Positions 6,908-13,217 of a stretch of 14,112 nt of DNA are shown one piece after another. A model generated the notes under the pieces. The model saw only the letters and a program-made list of their open reading frames with translations, was not told where the DNA came from and searched no databases. The stretch's first letter is position 1. Each line of letters starts with the position of its first letter. Origin of the DNA: Patescibacteria group bacterium (GTDB taxonomy: Bacteria; Patescibacteriota; Gracilibacteria; UBA1369); contig JAHJEW010000054.1 in assembly GCA_018825335.1 (NCBI GenBank), positions 1-14,112 of the forward strand, written 5' to 3'. A program made the translations under genes and the position numbers.

Positions 6908-7284
6908 ATTTTTTTCAATAATTTTTTTACCGAGGTAATCATTAATTGTGCATCACCCTTTTTTATTATTCGCGCTTTATAATATCTGTTCTCCGGCTTC
7001 CATGTAAGGCTTACCGCCCATTCCGCGAAAAACTGCGTTTTAATTTTTCCACCTTTCCCCGTCAGATTCAATAGTACATCGAAATCATGGGTTCTAAAAC
7101 TTTTATACTTTTGCGATATCGGATATTCGCTCCAGTTTAATCTTTTACAAATGCAATTCTTAAGCCCTAATTCAAGAGCATATCCACAAATATACACCGC
7201 TCCATCGTAACGTTTGTTGTCAAACAAAATTTCTGCGTCACGCAGCATTTCCTGCGATTTTTTCTTGATATCTTTTTTCAGCAT
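6904..7284 (-). CDS. HEPN-domain protein
   Basis: This 126-residue, mostly helical protein has the look of the HEPN family. An N-terminal helix SQEMLRDAEILFDN is followed by KRYDGAVYICGYALELGLK (24-42), the usual small-residue helix pair. RTHDFDVLL at 64-72 corresponds to the conserved H-D/S-L segment, and a late WKPENRYYKARI (95-106) is typical of the C-terminal helix. HEPN proteins are often RNases in toxin-antitoxin, abortive-infection or CRISPR systems. The classic R-x(4-6)-H catalytic motif is not clearly present: Arg64 is only two residues from His66. Nuclease activity is therefore uncertain. It is the first gene of a two-gene unit and overlaps the 138-residue partner by four bases. A GAGGAG lies 12 bases upstream, rather far for a ribosome binding site. 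Confidence 0.75.
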   Translation of the reverse strand: MLKKDIKKKSQEMLRDAEILFDNKRYDGAVYICGYALELGLKNCICKRLNWSEYPISQKYKSFRTHDFDVLLNLTGKGGKIKTQFFAEWAVSLTWKPENRYYKARIIKKGDAQLMITSVKKLLKKI

Positions 7285-7296
7285 GGGCTATAAATA

Positions 7297-7302
7297 CTCC
7301 TC
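7297..7302 (-). promoter_or_regulatory. candidate ribosome binding site of the HEPN gene
   Basis: GAGGAG on the minus strand is one of very few Shine-Dalgarno-like sequences in the window. Its 12-base spacing to the ATG is longer than usual. The rest of the spacer 7285-7408 is AT-rich, and I see no convincing promoter, terminator or RNA gene in it. Confidence 0.35.
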
Positions 7303-7408
7303 GCTTTTTTAGGCATAATGTTTGGCATCATTTTCGAACTGATTAAAGCTAACGCGCACGCATAATAGCAGCCGGACATTATGGAATTCTAAATTGTTCC
7401 TAAAATTA

Positions 7409-8689
7409 TTATAGCCCCACTAAAATCTTCGGATCTTCCAAAAACTCCTTCACGGTCTTCGTAAACCTCGCCGCCTCCGCGCCGTCCAGAATGCGATGAT
7501 CAAAAGCGCACGAAAGCGGCAGCATTTTGCGCGCCACAATTGCACCTGCGCCCCCCGGCGCGCCGGCCTTCCCGCCGGCCTTTGTCCCCGCCTTAACCGG
7601 CATCACCGCCGCCATATCCTGAATCATCCCCGTGCCCAAAATTGCCGCTTCCGGAAAATTAATCACCGGCGTCGCGAACCAGCCACTGCCGGCCGAACCA
7701 ATGTTTGTAATCGTAAAAGTCCCGCCTTTCATGTCCATCGCGTTCAGTTTTCGGTCGCGCGCTTTTTGCGCCAAATCGCCAATCTCCCGCGCCAAATCTA
7801 TAATACTCTTCCCCTCCGCCCTCTTGATTACCGGCACCATCAAGCCATGTTCCGTGTCCACCGCAATGCCGATATTATAATATTTTTTCAAAATAATCTG
7901 CCCCTCATCCTCATCCAAAGAAGAATTCAAAGAAGGATGTTTCTGCAGTCCCGCAATCACAGCTTTAATAAAATAGGGAAGGAAAGTCAGCTTAATTCCG
8001 TCCTTCTCGGCCTTAACTTTCTCCTTTTCACGAAGAGCGAAAAGGTCTGTAACATCAGCTAAATCGGTGTGAGTAACGTGCGGAATAGTAAACATGGACT
8101 TAACCATGTGGTCGCCAATGGCTTTGCGCACGCCGTCATAAGGAATGCGATCAACGTAACCAAACATGTCGTATTTCTTAACCGCCTTCAGCCCTGCCTT
8201 AATAGCATTAACGCCGCCAGCCTTGGCCTTCTCCTCTTCAATCACCGCCTTTGTAATATCTTTCACAGGACTCTTTTCCACCTTTTTTGCCGCCGCACCC
8301 GCCGGCTCCTGCCCCGCAAAAACCGCCCCCGACGCAGCCATCGACGGCACTTTCATCACACCCAACGCCATCTTCCCCAGTTCACCAACAACCCCCGTAC
8401 TCTCGCGCTTTTCCGCAGAACCCCCACTGACCGCCGAACCCTCACCTCCGCCACTTTCTTCAATCGTCGCCAAAACATCACCAACTTTAATCGTATCCCC
8501 CTCCGCGTGCGTTATCTTCAAAATCTTCCCCGACTTCGGCGACGGAATCTCCACCACCGCCTTATCCGTTTCCACCTCCGCAATGGTATCATCCGCCTTA
8601 ACCAAGTCCCCTTCCTTAACAAGCCATTTCACAACTTTCCCCTCATGTATCCCTTCCCCCACATCCGGAAATTTAAATTCATAGGCCAT
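7409..8689 (-). CDS. pdhC: dihydrolipoamide acetyltransferase, E2 of pyruvate (2-oxo acid) dehydrogenase
   Basis: E2 carries the swinging lipoyl arm and transfers the acyl group to CoA. Residues 1-78 are one lipoyl domain with the modification site ETDKAVVEIPSP (Lys43). Residues 79-178 are an Ala/Gly/Glu/Lys-rich linker. The catalytic domain runs from about 179 to 426, with IPYDGVRKAIGDHM, the TFTITNIGSAGS loop and the active-site motif DHRILDGAEAA (His398, Asp402). Two oddities stand out. The usual peripheral subunit-binding domain, with its A-P-x-x-R start and GTGxxGRI core, is not recognisable in the linker. An Ala/Gly/Lys-rich insert (about 366-383) interrupts the catalytic domain before IVARKMLPLS. 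It is the last gene of the lipA-pdhAB cluster, separated from it by two other genes, and probably has its own promoter. No Shine-Dalgarno precedes the ATG. Confidence 0.95.
   Translation of the reverse strand: MAYEFKFPDVGEGIHEGKVVKWLVKEGDLVKADDTIAEVETDKAVVEIPSPKSGKILKITHAEGDTIKVGDVLATIEESGGGEGSAVSGGSAEKRESTGVVGELGKMALGVMKVPSMAASGAVFAGQEPAGAAAKKVEKSPVKDITKAVIEEEKAKAGGVNAIKAGLKAVKKYDMFGYVDRIPYDGVRKAIGDHMVKSMFTIPHVTHTDLADVTDLFALREKEKVKAEKDGIKLTFLPYFIKAVIAGLQKHPSLNSSLDEDEGQIILKKYYNIGIAVDTEHGLMVPVIKRAEGKSIIDLAREIGDLAQKARDRKLNAMDMKGGTFTITNIGSAGSGWFATPVINFPEAAILGTGMIQDMAAVMPVKAGTKAGGKAGAPGGAGAIVARKMLPLSCAFDHRILDGAEAARFTKTVKEFLEDPKILVGL
7561..7582 (-). repeat. 12-bp duplication inside the pdhC insert
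   Basis: CGCCGGCCTT occurs at 7561-7570 and again at 7573-7582, a period of 12 bases (four codons, encoding KAGG then KAGA). It lies in the low-complexity insert of E2 and suggests that the insert grew by slippage. The GC-rich stretch can also pair with itself. Confidence 0.6.
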
Positions 8690-8712
8690 GCAAATTCGTT
8701 AAATACGCACGC

Positions 8713-8721
8713 ATTCTAGCA
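8713..8721 (-). promoter_or_regulatory. candidate extended -10 promoter of pdhC
   Basis: TGCTAGAAT on the minus strand is an extended -10 element (TG plus one base plus TAGAAT) 23 bases upstream of the pdhC ATG. A start point near 8706 would leave a short leader without a Shine-Dalgarno sequence. No good -35 box is seen; at the right distance lies the 7-bp repeat array. Confidence 0.4.
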
Positions 8722-8737
8722 CACCTCCCCCATTTTG

Positions 8738-8786
8738 ACATTCGACATTCGACATTTGACATTTAAAATTTGAAATTTGAAATTTA
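8738..8786. repeat. array of seven 7-bp tandem repeats in the spacer upstream of pdhC
   Basis: On the plus strand the units read ACATTCG twice, ACATTTG, ACATTTA, AAATTTG twice and AAATTTA, followed directly by the last codons of the eIF-2B-like gene on the other strand. A degenerate unit (CATTTTG, 8731-8737) precedes them. The array shows an ordered drift from ACATTCG to AAATTTA. It does not code and is not part of either gene. It may be a slippage-grown spacer or a protein-binding array. Confidence 0.85.
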
Positions 8787-8789
8787 ACC

Positions 8790-9740
8790 TCATATCCCAT
8801 TAATCTCCATAATCAAATCCTCATGCTCCCGGAATTTTTCCTGGTAAAGCTTCTTAATTCCGTGGGAGTCAAAAATCCCTTCTTCCGTAATAACAAAATC
8901 CACAGAAGAAAGCGGCACCCTGTCATGAGAGAACTTAAACCTTTCAAAATGGATTTTTTTGGATGGATGCTTTCTGGTATGAACCTGTTTTGTGGTTGTC
9001 TCCTTTTTCCTGGCTTTCCATAAAGAAAATTTACTACTCGACAAGAAAACATAGATAGGTTTTTTTTGCAGATGAAATTCCGAAATAATCGCGTTGGTTC
9101 CCGTATCCACCACAAAGTCGTACGTGCTTTTCAGCGTAAGCGCGCCAAAAAAACACATATCTATTTCATCCTCAATATTGGACAGCATGTGCGCCGGCAC
9201 AACCTGAAAAGGAATTTTATGCGCCGTAAGCAGTTCAATATTTCGCAAAGTTTTCTCCATATCCTGTTCCGCCACCAGTATGCGGAATTTCTGTCCTTTC
9301 TTTTTTAATCGATGCAAAACGTCCTGCACCGTATGGCTGTGATCGTGGATAAGAATGGTTTTCCCTTCAACATTGAGAGCTTCTGTGCGCTCTAAAATTT
9401 GATCACGAAGACTCGACGCATTTTTCAGCAATGAATTAACGGAATTAACAATCGCTTTTTTATGGCTTTCATAAGGATGATCGGATTTTGCGTCTTTTTG
9501 CAGGATATTCTTTATCTCTTTGTAAACCGCGTGAATATTATAAATAACAATAGCGTAGCGGGGATCGGTATTGTTAAAAATATGAATTATCTCTTCAAGC
9601 TGCGAAAGCGATTCCTCCACCGTCCGGCCCTTGTAATGCCTTAGTGAATCGCGCAGCGCCGTGAGCACAAGGACATTCAGATCATTGGTCCCAAGATCTT
9701 TTTCTATCTCTCCCATTACTTTTGAAAAGCGCTCAAGCAT
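8790..9740 (-). CDS. eIF-2B alpha/MtnA-fold protein, probably non-catalytic
   Basis: The 316-residue protein has the two-part IF-2B layout: a helical N-terminal domain (about 1-120) and a Rossmann-like C-terminal domain. Family marks are TILIHDHSHTVQDVL (128-142), then FRILVAEQD (152-160), FFGALTL (197-203), TGTNAIISEFHLQKKPIYVFL (split by the family at the GTN turn) and VDFVITEEGIF. Enzymes of this fold (MtnA, ribose-1,5-bisphosphate isomerase) use a cysteine in the first of these loops and an Asp in a GAD motif. Here the loops read HDHSHT and GAL (Leu201), so both are missing, as in the regulatory eIF2B subunits. A basic insert (about 242-264) precedes the last part. The gene begins three bases after the transporter stop, so the two are co-expressed. 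The role is unknown; a ligand-sensing or regulatory function is a guess. Confidence 0.8.
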   Translation of the reverse strand: MLERFSKVMGEIEKDLGTNDLNVLVLTALRDSLRHYKGRTVEESLSQLEEIIHIFNNTDPRYAIVIYNIHAVYKEIKNILQKDAKSDHPYESHKKAIVNSVNSLLKNASSLRDQILERTEALNVEGKTILIHDHSHTVQDVLHRLKKKGQKFRILVAEQDMEKTLRNIELLTAHKIPFQVVPAHMLSNIEDEIDMCFFGALTLKSTYDFVVDTGTNAIISEFHLQKKPIYVFLSSSKFSLWKARKKETTTKQVHTRKHPSKKIHFERFKFSHDRVPLSSVDFVITEEGIFDSHGIKKLYQEKFREHEDLIMEINGI

Positions 9741-9743
9741 AAT

Positions 9744-11054
9744 TTAAAAATTTATCCTGAATAACAAATAAGCCGTACAAATGAACATGGCCACCATCGC
9801 GGTGGGGAAAGCATATTTGGAATATTCGAAAAACCCGATGGGAGCGCCGTGTTTTTTTGCAAGATCGCACCCCACGACATTCGCGGACGCTCCGATAATT
9901 GTACCGTTTCCGCCCATAACGGCGCCCAGCGCAAGCGCCCACCATAAAAGTTGCACATGAGGTTCTCCCGCAAGCTGAGATTCCATTCCCATTATCACCG
10001 GCACCATGACCGTAACAAACCCCACGTTATCCAGAAACATCGAAATCACCGCCGATCCCCACAAAACGTACATGACAATCATCCCGAAATCACTGCTGCT
10101 GGAAACAATAAACTTACTTATTAAATCCAGAAGGCCGGTATGTTCAATCCCCCCGACCATCACAAAAAGACCCGCGAAAAAAAGCAAAGTTGTCCACTCG
10201 ACACCTTTGAGCGCGTCGTGGACATGAATATCTTTGGCACAGATAATGGCCAAAAGTAGCGCTCCCGAAAGCCCGATAATATGTACCGGAAGTCCAAGTT
10301 GGGTTTGTAGCGCAAAACCGGTCAGCGTCAGAGCAATAACGGCCAGTGATTTCACAATGAAAGGTTTGCTAAGTTCAATATTCAAAAATTCATATTCCAG
10401 CTTGCGGATAAGTATATTGCTCAAAAGCAGAGTCTTCAGGTTTTTTGCTATCGGTTTCAGATACTTCCAGCGGAAAAGAACAAAAACCCCGATGAGAGCC
10501 AGAATAGAACAGCCCACCGGCACAATCAGATTTACTATAAATTCATTGAACGTAAGTTTGGCTGCGTTACCGATAATAATATGAGTCGGATCACCGATTA
10601 AAGTGAGCGCGCCGCCAATATTGGACATTAAAATCTCCTGGAGAATTATAGGTTTGGGATCGCGCCCGAGCCCGCGGAAAAGTTCAATCGTAATCGGAAC
10701 AACAATAATAATAGTCGTAACATTGTCCAGAAACGCGGAAAAAAGCGCTGTAATCAAAGAAAAAATCACTGCGATCGCAAGCGGATTGCCGCGGGTTATA
10801 CTCACCAGTTTCACGTTCAGCCACGAAAAAATTCCCGACGTGCGCGATATCTCCACCAGCATCATCATGGACATAAGCAGGATAATGGTTTCAAAATCAA
10901 TCGCCGAAAGAGCCTGCTCCGGCGTTAAAAATCCAAGCAGCACAATTAAAACCGCCCCCCCTAGCGCCACAAGAGCCTTATCCAGAACTTCAAAAGCTAT
11001 GAGTCCAAGAGCCAGAAAGAAGATTACAACCGGTACTATCAGCGAGAGTTCCAC
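9744..11054 (-). CDS. ArsB/NhaD-type (ion transporter superfamily) membrane transporter
   Basis: This is a 436-residue integral membrane protein with about eleven hydrophobic segments from residue 4 to the C-terminus. It carries the duplicated inverted-repeat signature of the ArsB/NhaD/P-protein group: FSAFLDNVTTIIIVVPITIEL in the first half (written here in family form) and SMFLDNVGFVTVMVPVIMGM in the second, plus SNIGGALTLIGDPTHIII and GGNGTIIGASANVVG substrate loops. Relatives are arsenite pumps, Na+/H+ antiporters, citrate or other anion carriers; sequence alone does not decide the substrate. No ArsR or ArsC gene is nearby, and the position between pdhB and pdhC makes arsenite efflux less likely. 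A carboxylate or sodium-linked role is possible. The start is GTG, without a ribosome binding site. It is followed three bases later by the eIF-2B-like gene. Confidence 0.88.
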   Translation of the reverse strand: MELSLIVPVVIFFLALGLIAFEVLDKALVALGGAVLIVLLGFLTPEQALSAIDFETIILLMSMMMLVEISRTSGIFSWLNVKLVSITRGNPLAIAVIFSLITALFSAFLDNVTTIIIVVPITIELFRGLGRDPKPIILQEILMSNIGGALTLIGDPTHIIIGNAAKLTFNEFIVNLIVPVGCSILALIGVFVLFRWKYLKPIAKNLKTLLLSNILIRKLEYEFLNIELSKPFIVKSLAVIALTLTGFALQTQLGLPVHIIGLSGALLLAIICAKDIHVHDALKGVEWTTLLFFAGLFVMVGGIEHTGLLDLISKFIVSSSSDFGMIVMYVLWGSAVISMFLDNVGFVTVMVPVIMGMESQLAGEPHVQLLWWALALGAVMGGNGTIIGASANVVGCDLAKKHGAPIGFFEYSKYAFPTAMVAMFICTAYLLFRINF

Positions 11055-11095
11055 AAAAGAAAAATAAAATCAGAAGAATAAAAATTCCGGCGGCA

Positions 11096-11124
11096 ATTCT
11101 CCTACTTTGCCTCAAGGGCGTCAA
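11096..11124 (-). promoter_or_regulatory. possible promoter for transporter and eIF-2B-like gene
   Basis: In the 82-base spacer after pdhB, the minus strand has TTGACG (11124-11119) and GAGAAT (11101-11096) separated by 17 bases. Transcription would begin near 11089, about 35 bases before the GTG. The -35 matches five of six consensus bases, the -10 four of six. It would allow the transporter pair to be expressed apart from pdhAB. Confidence 0.35.
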
Positions 11125-11125
11125 G

Positions 11126-11135
11126 TGGTGCACCA
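11126..11135. promoter_or_regulatory. palindrome TGGTGCACCA next to the possible promoter
   Basis: This perfect 10-base palindrome lies immediately after the pdhB stop codon and just upstream of the possible -35 box. It could be a half-size operator for a dimeric regulator or chance. It is too short and lacks a T-run, so it is not a terminator. Confidence 0.3.
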
Positions 11136-11136
11136 T

Positions 11137-12117
11137 TTACGCAATCACTTTCTTCACCGCCTCCATAATGCGAACCGGATTCGGCATATACCGATCCTCC
11201 GTCCTTAGCAGCGGCATAATCACGTCAAAACCGGTAACTCTTTGTACGGGAGCCTTCAGCGCGCCGCCCAGAGTTTCGCTTATGGTAGCGGAAATTTCCG
11301 CGCCCGGCCCGTAGCTTCGCGGCGCCTCGTGCACAACTACGGCGCGCCCCGTCTTCTTAACCGAAGCCAAAATAGTTTCATGATCCAGAGGTGAAATTGT
11401 GCGCACGTCCACGACCTCGCATGAAATGCCTTCCTTCTGCGCCTGCGCCGCCGCTTCGTAACACTCGCGAACCATCGCGCCCCACGCAATCAAAGTCACA
11501 TCGCTTCCCTCCGCAATAACAGCCGCCCTGCCAATAGGAATAAAATAATCCTCTTCCGGCACTTCCTGTTTAAACGCCCTGTAAAGCCGTTTAGGCTCCA
11601 TGAAAATAACCGGATCGCCGTCACGAATCGCCGCGATCAAAAGACCCTTCGCGTCAAACGGCGTGGACGGAATAACAACTTTAAGCCCCTGCGTATGCGC
11701 CATAATCGCCTCCATGGATTCCGAGTGGTGCTCTAAAGCCTTAATCCCCCCGCCGTACGGCATGCGAAGAACCATCGGCACGGTGAGCACTCCGCGTGTA
11801 CGATTCCGCATACGCGAAGCGTGGCACATCATCTGCGAATAAGCCTCAAAGAAAAATCCGGAAAACTGAATTTCACAAACCGGCCGCATTCCGTTAATCG
11901 CAAGCCCGATGGACATTCCGGCAATCCCCGCTTCGGCCAGCGGCGTGTCAAAGCATCTCTCCGGCCCGAACTCTTTTTGCAAACCTTCCGTAACGCGGAA
12001 AACGCCGCCCTCAAACCCAACGTCCTCGCCAAAAACCAAAACGCGCGAATCCCTCGCCATCTCCTGCTTAAGCGCCATGTTTATGGCCTGTACCATTGTT
12101 AATACCTGATTCGCCAT
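11137..12117 (-). CDS. pdhB: pyruvate (2-oxo acid) dehydrogenase E1 component, beta subunit
   Basis: The beta subunit of the alpha2-beta2 E1 binds the pyrimidine end of thiamine diphosphate and helps decarboxylate pyruvate and pass the acyl group to lipoyl-E2. The 326-residue protein is full length for the family. FGEDVGFEGGVFRVTEGL (29-46), DTPLAEAGIAGM with the cofactor-activating Glu62, and EHHSES with His130 and His131 are all present. The C-terminal transketolase-like part contains VVDVRTISPLD and the late RVTGFDVIMP. The gene begins 11 bases after the pdhA stop, in the same transcription unit, with no Shine-Dalgarno. E1 of the branched-chain complex is similar, so the exact 2-oxo acid is inferred. 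Confidence 0.95.
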   Translation of the reverse strand: MANQVLTMVQAINMALKQEMARDSRVLVFGEDVGFEGGVFRVTEGLQKEFGPERCFDTPLAEAGIAGMSIGLAINGMRPVCEIQFSGFFFEAYSQMMCHASRMRNRTRGVLTVPMVLRMPYGGGIKALEHHSESMEAIMAHTQGLKVVIPSTPFDAKGLLIAAIRDGDPVIFMEPKRLYRAFKQEVPEEDYFIPIGRAAVIAEGSDVTLIAWGAMVRECYEAAAQAQKEGISCEVVDVRTISPLDHETILASVKKTGRAVVVHEAPRSYGPGAEISATISETLGGALKAPVQRVTGFDVIMPLLRTEDRYMPNPVRIMEAVKKVIA

Positions 12118-12128
12118 GCATCGTAAAA

Positions 12129-13217
12129 TTATTTTTTATTTTCCAGCTCCAGCATTTTTTTCAGATAAGCCTTCTGCTCCAAAAGCTCCTGCGTGGGCTC
12201 CGCAAACAAATAATCAAACATACTATCCACCGTCTGATCCGCCGTCGCCTCCACTTTTTCCGTTATCTCATCCACTTTTTTAAGTAGATTCTCCTGCAAA
12301 GCCGCCTCATATTTTTCGGTCCATGCACCCTTTTTGAAAAGATATTTTTGCAGCCGCAGCAGCGGATCGCGCTTCCTCCAGCCGTCCACCTCTTCCTGCG
12401 TTCTGTATTTTGTCGAGTCATCGGCCGTAGTATGGTCAGCCAGACGGTAAGTATAGGCCTCAATCAGCGTTGGTCCCCCGCCTTTGCGCGCTCTTTCCGC
12501 CGCCTCTTTTGTCACGGCGAACATCGCGAACAAATCGTTCCCGTCTACAAGCACCCCCGGAAATCCGTAGGCAATGGCTTTTTGCGCGATTGTTTCCGAT
12601 GCGGTCTGTTTGCTGCGCGGAACCGAAATCGCATACTGATTATTTTGACAGATAAAAACAGTCGGCGTTTTAAAAACCCCCGCGAAGTTCATAGCCTCGT
12701 GAAAATCACCTTCGCTGGTCGCGCCGTCGCCAAAGTATGTAACCGTAATATCTTTTTCTTTGCGCAATTTTGAAGCCAAAGAAATCCCCACGGCATGAAG
12801 CATCTGGCTTCCGACGGGAATTGAAGAAGGCAGAACTTTCACATCTTTGGGATATTTACTGCCGATTTCATTCCCCCTCCAAAACAGAAAAAAAGTTTCC
12901 ACCGGAACCCCGTGCGCGCACATTGCCGCCAGCTCGCGGAAAGCCGGAACCATCCAGTCGGTTTTTTTCATAGCGAATTCGCTGCCTATCTGCGCCGCCT
13001 CCTGCCCTTCCAGAGGCGCGAAAGTCCCCATCCGCCCCGTGCGCTGCATCTTAAGCATCCTCTTATCGCACATACGATAAAAAACCATCTGCTCATACAA
13101 GTCCTTCACCACATCGTCCGTCATCTCCTTGGGAAGCAGATCCTCCTTATGATTCCCGTCCTGGTCCAGAATCTGGACCATCTGATTTTTTAGCGGATCA
13201 TATTTTTCCAGAAACAT
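12129..13217 (-). CDS. pdhA: pyruvate (2-oxo acid) dehydrogenase E1 component, alpha subunit
   Basis: PdhA pairs with PdhB to form the thiamine diphosphate-dependent E1. The 362-residue protein has the cofactor motif GDG (163-165) with NN at 192-193, about 27 residues apart, as required for Mg/ThDP binding. It also has GRMGTFAPLEGQEAAQIG near residue 61 and the loop RLADHTTADDSTKYR (258-272) that holds the active-site His262 and the residues phosphorylated in mitochondrial E1. The N-terminal DPLKNQMVQILDQDG lead and the length fit the Gram-positive/Bacillus-like form. Its start lies inside lipA (20-base overlap), so the two are translated together. PDH is preferred over the branched-chain form because of the lipA and pdhC neighbours. 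Confidence 0.95.
   Translation of the reverse strand: MFLEKYDPLKNQMVQILDQDGNHKEDLLPKEMTDDVVKDLYEQMVFYRMCDKRMLKMQRTGRMGTFAPLEGQEAAQIGSEFAMKKTDWMVPAFRELAAMCAHGVPVETFFLFWRGNEIGSKYPKDVKVLPSSIPVGSQMLHAVGISLASKLRKEKDITVTYFGDGATSEGDFHEAMNFAGVFKTPTVFICQNNQYAISVPRSKQTASETIAQKAIAYGFPGVLVDGNDLFAMFAVTKEAAERARKGGGPTLIEAYTYRLADHTTADDSTKYRTQEEVDGWRKRDPLLRLQKYLFKKGAWTEKYEAALQENLLKKVDEITEKVEATADQTVDSMFDYLFAEPTQELLEQKAYLKKMLELENKK

Noticed and set aside
7496..8719. Plus-strand frames opposite pdhC
   Set aside because: They are antisense to a clear E2 gene and of low-complexity composition.
8734..8739. TTGACA inside the 7-bp repeats as a plus-strand -35 box
   Set aside because: There is no -10 at a fitting distance and no plus-strand gene downstream; it is a by-product of the repeat unit.
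8790..9740. Methylthioribose-1-phosphate isomerase (mtnA) or ribose-1,5-bisphosphate isomerase
   Set aside because: The fold fits, but the catalytic cysteine loop and the GAD aspartate are both replaced.
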